Source of the DNA: Warburgia ugandensis
Taxonomy: Eukaryota > Streptophyta > Magnoliopsida > Canellales > Canellaceae
Length of the DNA stretch: 64,000 bases
Reading direction: 5' to 3'
NCBI GenBank assembly: GCA_035236585.1
Contig: CP141128.1
Coordinates: forward strand, 36,748,684-36,812,683
In this document: one piece after another, positions 59,235 through 64,000 of the stretch
How the letters are laid out: the number at the start of each line of letters is the position of its first letter
Position numbering within the stretch: the first letter of the stretch is position 1
The notes under the pieces: model-generated
Database searches by the model: none
Seen by the model: the letters and a program-made list of their open reading frames with translations, nothing else
Told to the model about the DNA's origin: nothing
Translations under genes and position numbers: made by a program

Positions 59235-60954
59235 TGTTAATCGCAAGTACACTAGCTATTGTAGTGTAGCATATGCAAGTACAAGCTGATCCCACAGGGA
59301 CTCACCTTAATAATTCAGATATATCTAATTTATGAAAATTATAGAGTTCCAAATTCAAAAAGATAGGAAATTAACTAAAAAAAAGAAATATCTACTTTCC
59401 TAGTTTAATAATTGTCAATTTCTTCAAATCTTGTCATCTTGCAGTCAATAAGCTTTCATAAATCTCTTCAGCATGTCCTTGATTAAAGATCCAATGGTTG
59501 GATTTGGTAGATTCCCAAAAATCTCAAAGATCTGAGTTAAAAAGTGATTTTTGGTTTTGAATGCCTTAAATTGATTTTTGTAGTTCAGATTAAAGATTAG
59601 AGATGTCGAATAAGCTAAGGGATGTCCTAAGAATGAAATTTGAAAATTAATTGAAAATCTGATCTGAAACAAAGGAGAAACATAGAGATCTTGTTTCTTA
59701 AGGCTAACTTGTTGATTAGGTTAAGCCTTAAGTAAATCAGCTCGGATTGTGCAGTTCTTAGATAATAGATCATATACAAAATAAAACTAGAATAGAAGTA
59801 GGGATATTGAGGGAACTAAAATGAGGGACACAAATGGAATTTAGGATTAAATGCCATGGGTAGAAATGGAATTAAGGGAAAAATAGATTTAACAAAAAAA
59901 ATGGAAACTTGACGATGTAGAGGAAGATAATGAAGAAGGGGGAGAAAGTGGAAACTTGTGTCAGTTTTCCTCCTCTGAGCCATCCGGTGTGGTGCAAGGA
60001 AAGGGGTAATGCGGTGGAGTGGAGGCTGGCTGGTGATGGAAGAGAAGGAGGAGTGAGTGGGTTGATCAAAGAGAGGGGAGGATCAGGGGATGCCGGTGCG
60101 GTGGAGGGATTTTTCCAATGTTGCCATGTTGATGCCTGTGATCGTCTAGGGTGAGACAGGGAAAGAGAAGGGAGTTGGAAAGGACTGTCTGGTAGAACAA
60201 AAGAAGAACAAGAAGATGGGTCAAGGTGTTATAGACCAGCTGGTGATGGAGAGGAGAAAAAAAAAATTGATGAGCAAAAACAACTAGAAAGAAAAGAAAA
60301 ACAATAATGGTAAGCTAGTGAAGGAGTGTAAATAGAGAACAGTGGAGAGGAAGGGGTTGGTTTGTAGCCTCTTATAGTTGCCTCCTACAGTCACAGTCAG
60401 GATGAGAGAGTGAAGGGAGGAGATAAATAGTGTGGAGAGGGAGGCAAAGCGGGAAACAATGTGACGACTTTCATCTTTCTTTACAATGTCCAGCCAAAGA
60501 GAGAAGGTGGTGGTGGGTGGTTTCCTCTCTTCAAAGTCCACCACCTTCTAATTTGCCTTCTAGTTTACTTTCCTCCTTAGACAATTCTAACCATTGGGCT
60601 TTCTAAATCTTCTCCATGTTTTCCTTTAAAACAAAGTTTCCCTTAAGAAAGCATTCCATTTGCACCATTGAATCTTTGTTGGGTGATTTGCAACCATGAA
60701 ATTTGATTTGAACCATTCAAGCCTATTTTACTTGATCTACAAAACATAAGACTATATTAGAATCATCTAAACCATACATTAAGCATCTAATAAGCTTTAC
60801 TGATCATCTGATTGTTAAATTTGACAAATTAAAGGTTGGATGGTCAATTTGAGCTAAAATTCATATTTTATCTAAAAATTATCAATTTGATGAATTAGAT
60901 GATCTAATTAAAAGCTAAATTAATTGTATTTTAGCCAAAATTAAACACTTAATG
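59235..60954 (-). mobile_element. Athila 5' LTR (minus strand)
   Basis: Starts (minus sense) near 60954 with CATTAAGTGTTTAAT, the decayed counterpart of TGTTAAGTGTTTAAT at 31749, and ends near 59235 at ...GATTAACA before the primer-binding site. The end stretch (TTGTAGTGTAGCATATGC-type in plus sense near 59255) is typical of Athila LTR ends. Collinear with 30200-31749. With the 3' LTR and the pol between them it outlines one minus-strand Athila broken up by later insertions. Confidence 0.75.
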
Positions 60955-61114
60955 TCCACCACCTTTGTGTGGGAGCCATTCAAGCCACCTTAGCCATATA
61001 AGCCATAAGAGAAGGTGACAAGCTAAGGAACAAGCCAAGCCATTAAAGCCAAGGGGGTTGAGACATGAAGCCAAGACAAATGAGCCCTCCAAGCAAGCCA
61101 TCAAAGCCACTTAA
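60955..61114 (+). repeat. Degenerate AAGCCA-rich repeat
   Basis: About 160 bp containing eleven AGCC motifs, mostly AAGCCA/AAGCCAT/AAGCCAAG at irregular 10-25 bp spacing. Flanked by the Athila LTR start and giant LTR copy 7. Not coding in any obvious frame. Confidence 0.6.
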
Positions 61115-64000
61115 TGTGACAACCTGAGTTTTTGTAACATATTTTGTAATACATTTACAAAGGTAGGGCCCTTAGTAGTAAAAAAAATTCGCAAAACAAA
61201 GTAGTGAAAATTCTTTTTTTTAGAACTTATTTTGAGAAACCCAAGTCATCACTTCATACATAACATAAGTCGAATTTCTGTATAAGATAAAATTCCATTG
61301 AAGGAATATATTTTTATTAAATTCCAAAATCCATCCAATGGTTCACAGTACAGCCAAATCCATTACAATACTTATCCAAATTACATAACCCAAACTCAAA
61401 GCTCACCATACAATGAAACTCTCATTACAATACAATACTCCCAAACAAAGCAAAATACATGTCTTTAAGGGGTATACCCTGATGATTATTCTCTTCAAGT
61501 CTTCTACGGTCTTGAGCTCCTAACTCTCCTTACTTATATCTAAGATATTGTAAACATTGAAACATTTACAATATCTTAGCAAGCTATGCTTGGTAAGGGA
61601 TTCAAGAAGCATAATACTTGACAGTATAATTCTAATACTTCATAATCCAAGTATCCATAAATATAGTCATGTATCTAACTCTTTACTTTGTAATATATGT
61701 GCATCCATATACATACATACTATACATGGATAAATCCGTCAAATTTATGAAAGTAGTCAACTATCATTCCCAACTAAGCTAATCAATTCTCTCTACTATG
61801 AGAAATTAGTATTTCAGCTAATCCTATACTGGAAATTTTCCTTCTTGGGAAATACTGGTAATATACAATTACCTAGCATTTTATCATGCCAAAACATAAG
61901 GCATTTCACTATGTTGATCTCACATGCATCATAGTGCAAAATAATCAAAGGACTAACATGTTGCAGTATGATCCGTAATAGTGCGCTCGTATAACTGCCC
62001 TGCTCACCACTGATACCACGGTGGAAAATATTGTGTCACTGCCCATATGGAGAGATAAGACTTTCACAGTGGTGGCCTCCCATAATTGCCTCACCTAACC
62101 TTTAGCCTCTCATAGGGCAAGGTATCTTCAAATCATCAAATTTTGAGAAGCGGGTGGCCAAACCCTTATAACTCCCCAAGCATTGCATCCCCCAGACTTA
62201 TGCCTGTTAAAACAAAACCACAAGTCTCCATGCTTGTATGTAAAATAGGTTTCACACGTATCAGACAATCTATCTATTTACATAGGGCTAGAATATCTTC
62301 TAGTTCCCTATTCACTTGGAGTCTAGTCCTCAATTCTAACTTAACCATTTCATATATGTTTGGTTGGATCATAAGGGTTTCAGGGGATTTAATACAAGTA
62401 TTAACATTACACTTGTCCACATAAGGTCATGGGTTCAATCATGTACATCCCATGTAAATGCATTCATCAAATCCTCCTACCTGCAAGTAATGATCCATCT
62501 CTCTAGATCTTCCAAGATCTTGACTGATGTATGTAATATGTACATCCATACATACTGTCAATGTATATATAATCTGAACAATCATATTGATCACTAGATC
62601 TGATGGTTAGAATGATCTTTAAATCTTTCAGATCTAAGTACAAATCTAAGTATTTTCTATCTCTAAGTCTTTATGTGTCCATCTCCTTGATCTTAATCTT
62701 TCATAAATCCTTTGATCAACAATTTATACTTGTTGATAAAGATCAAGGACCAAGATCTTCTATCATCTAGTTCTTCTTTGATCTAAGTTCAGTTATTTGA
62801 TCATCCCTAAAGTGGATGACCCTAGCTCTCTTCCTTGAATCATCTTTAATCAAGGGTTTGGATTATCTAATCTAGTGATCTAGATTTGATCTATAGCATA
62901 CATACTAATAAACATGCATATTAAGTACAATACAATGTTCTTATTCTTATTGTTCTTAATCATTCAAGATCTAATGGATCTTGTTTGATCATCCTTATCT
63001 TACTTACAGTTTTTATTAAGGTTAGATAATTTATTAACCTTTTATGCTCTTATTATCATTATTCAACCAGTTAATATTTTATTGGTTGAAGATAACTTAT
63101 TTCAGCCTAAGTCTGGACTACTCCTCTTATTTCCAATTGGCTAAGGCTTACTCGCTGAATGGGTGAACACAAAGTGGTTTCTTCAATCCTCATGTAGGGA
63201 GGCATTTAGACTTCACAAACATCAACGGAAGGTAAGAGAAGAGCGAGGCTCTATTAGAAAACCCCCTTAACCACTATATTCAACATTCACTAGAGTAACC
63301 TTAGCTCAACCTTTCATAAGGTTCCTATGAGCATGTTAACCCTAGTATTCTTTCTAATTGATTTTAATTAAGTTCATGAACATTTACAATGTCATTCATG
63401 AGGTTTATTATTCTCCTAGTTTGGGCCAAGGATTTGATAATCCTTATATTGTCCTACTAACTATAGCCCGTACTAATTAAGTCCTAGTCAAATAATTCAC
63501 TCTTATTTGTGTCATGAAAATCTACTTTCTCATTAGATTTCATTTCCTTTGTGATTTATGAATATTAAGACATAAACAATTATATCTACTAATAAAATTT
63601 AAATCATAACTTTAAAGCAAAAATCTAATGGAATCATTCTTTAAACTTCAAATGTAAACTAACATGACCCTAAGATAATTAACTCTATCAACCTAATATA
63701 ACAATCTAATCACATAGCATGCTAAAATCTAAAAGTTACACTAGCATGTTATACAACATAATTCACATTTAAACTATTATTATCAAGTAAAAGAAAATAA
63801 AAATAATTACATTAATATTTTTAAAAACCTTTACTTATGATCCAACCATTAGATCTTAGAATTTTTCCTTTTAATTAAGGGTTTTAATTACATTTAGGGT
63901 TTATCATAATCAGTCCATGATATCCATGGATTACATCATATTATCCCTCATTCGATCCATCCCAAAGGTCTGATCACACTTGATCTTATTGATCAAGTGG
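61115..64000 (-). mobile_element. Giant LTR, copy 7 (minus strand), runs off the window
   Basis: Starts TGTGACAACCTGAG on the plus strand; the flank CTTAA (61110-61114) would be its target duplication, but the other end is beyond 64000. Closely similar to copy 3 throughout, including the conserved block at about 63105-63360 and the hairpin at 61540-61579. 2.89 kb visible. No internal domain seen. Confidence 0.85.
61540..61579 (-). other. Conserved hairpin of giant LTR copy 7
   Basis: CTAAGATATTGTAAA and TTTACAATATCTTAG form a perfect 15-bp stem, the longest of the family. Confidence 0.7.

Noticed and set aside
1-64000. Search for an undescribed multi-gene system, host gene, tRNA or rRNA
   Set aside because: All long readings belong to known transposable element families and are broken. 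No tRNA cloverleaf (other than tRNA-complementary primer sites), rRNA or conserved host protein was recognised.

Overview
The window is plant nuclear repeat DNA: an AT-rich nest of transposable elements with no supportable host gene, tRNA, rRNA or CRISPR array. The element families present are Tekay-type chromoviruses, Athila-type Ty3/gypsy, CACTA/En-Spm with a TNP2-type transposase, MULE, a copia reverse transcriptase fragment and a TRIM-like piece. Together they point to an angiosperm with a large, retrotransposon-rich genome. The species cannot be determined from the sequence.

Layout. 1-2095 is a heavily decayed Ty3/gypsy gag-pol (+). 2096-3555 and 8807-9139 are unassigned sequence split by solo LTR copy 1 (3561-8801). 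About 9140-19960 is a decayed CACTA element with subterminal repeat arrays at both ends, split by solo LTR copy 2 (12268-17539). 20324-20566 is a copia RT scrap (-). About 21275-26345 is a MULE transposase remnant (-), split by solo LTR copy 3 (21825-26260, -). 26402-28190 is a second CACTA-type protein remnant (+). 28330-30200 is the tail of an Athila element (+). From about 30200 to 60954 lies an Athila element on the minus strand: 3' LTR, 3' noncoding region, integrase, RNase H, RT, protease and gag, then, beyond later insertions, its 5' LTR and primer-binding site.

The best-preserved element is a Tekay-type chromovirus (34678-44290, 9.6 kb). It has 2.5-kb LTRs, the target duplication CATCC, an initiator-Met primer-binding site, a polypurine tract, gag, protease, RT, RNase H, integrase and a chromodomain. 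It sits inside the Athila pol. It is dead: it carries one frameshift and about ten in-frame stops, mostly explicable as C-to-T transitions. The right part of the Athila is filled with more giant-LTR copies (47704-50887, 50888-54490, 54823-55437), a TRIM-like insert (54491-54816), a chimera of PBS plus partial LTR (55438-56545) and a purine-skewed chromovirus pol 3' part (56550-59100). Another giant LTR starts at 61115 and runs off the window.

The most interesting object is the giant-LTR family. Copies of 4.4-5.3 kb are bounded by TGTAAYAMCCC...GTCRTCACA-type ends, and three of them have perfect 5-bp target duplications. They share a TATA box about 560-620 bp from the start, a GT-AG-like donor downstream, a GATC-dense tract, a strongly conserved ~250-bp block and a hairpin near the 3' end that shows compensatory changes between copies. 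The Tekay LTR has a short hairpin at the equivalent place. None of this is evidence for a new defence or metabolic system; it is retroelement biology.
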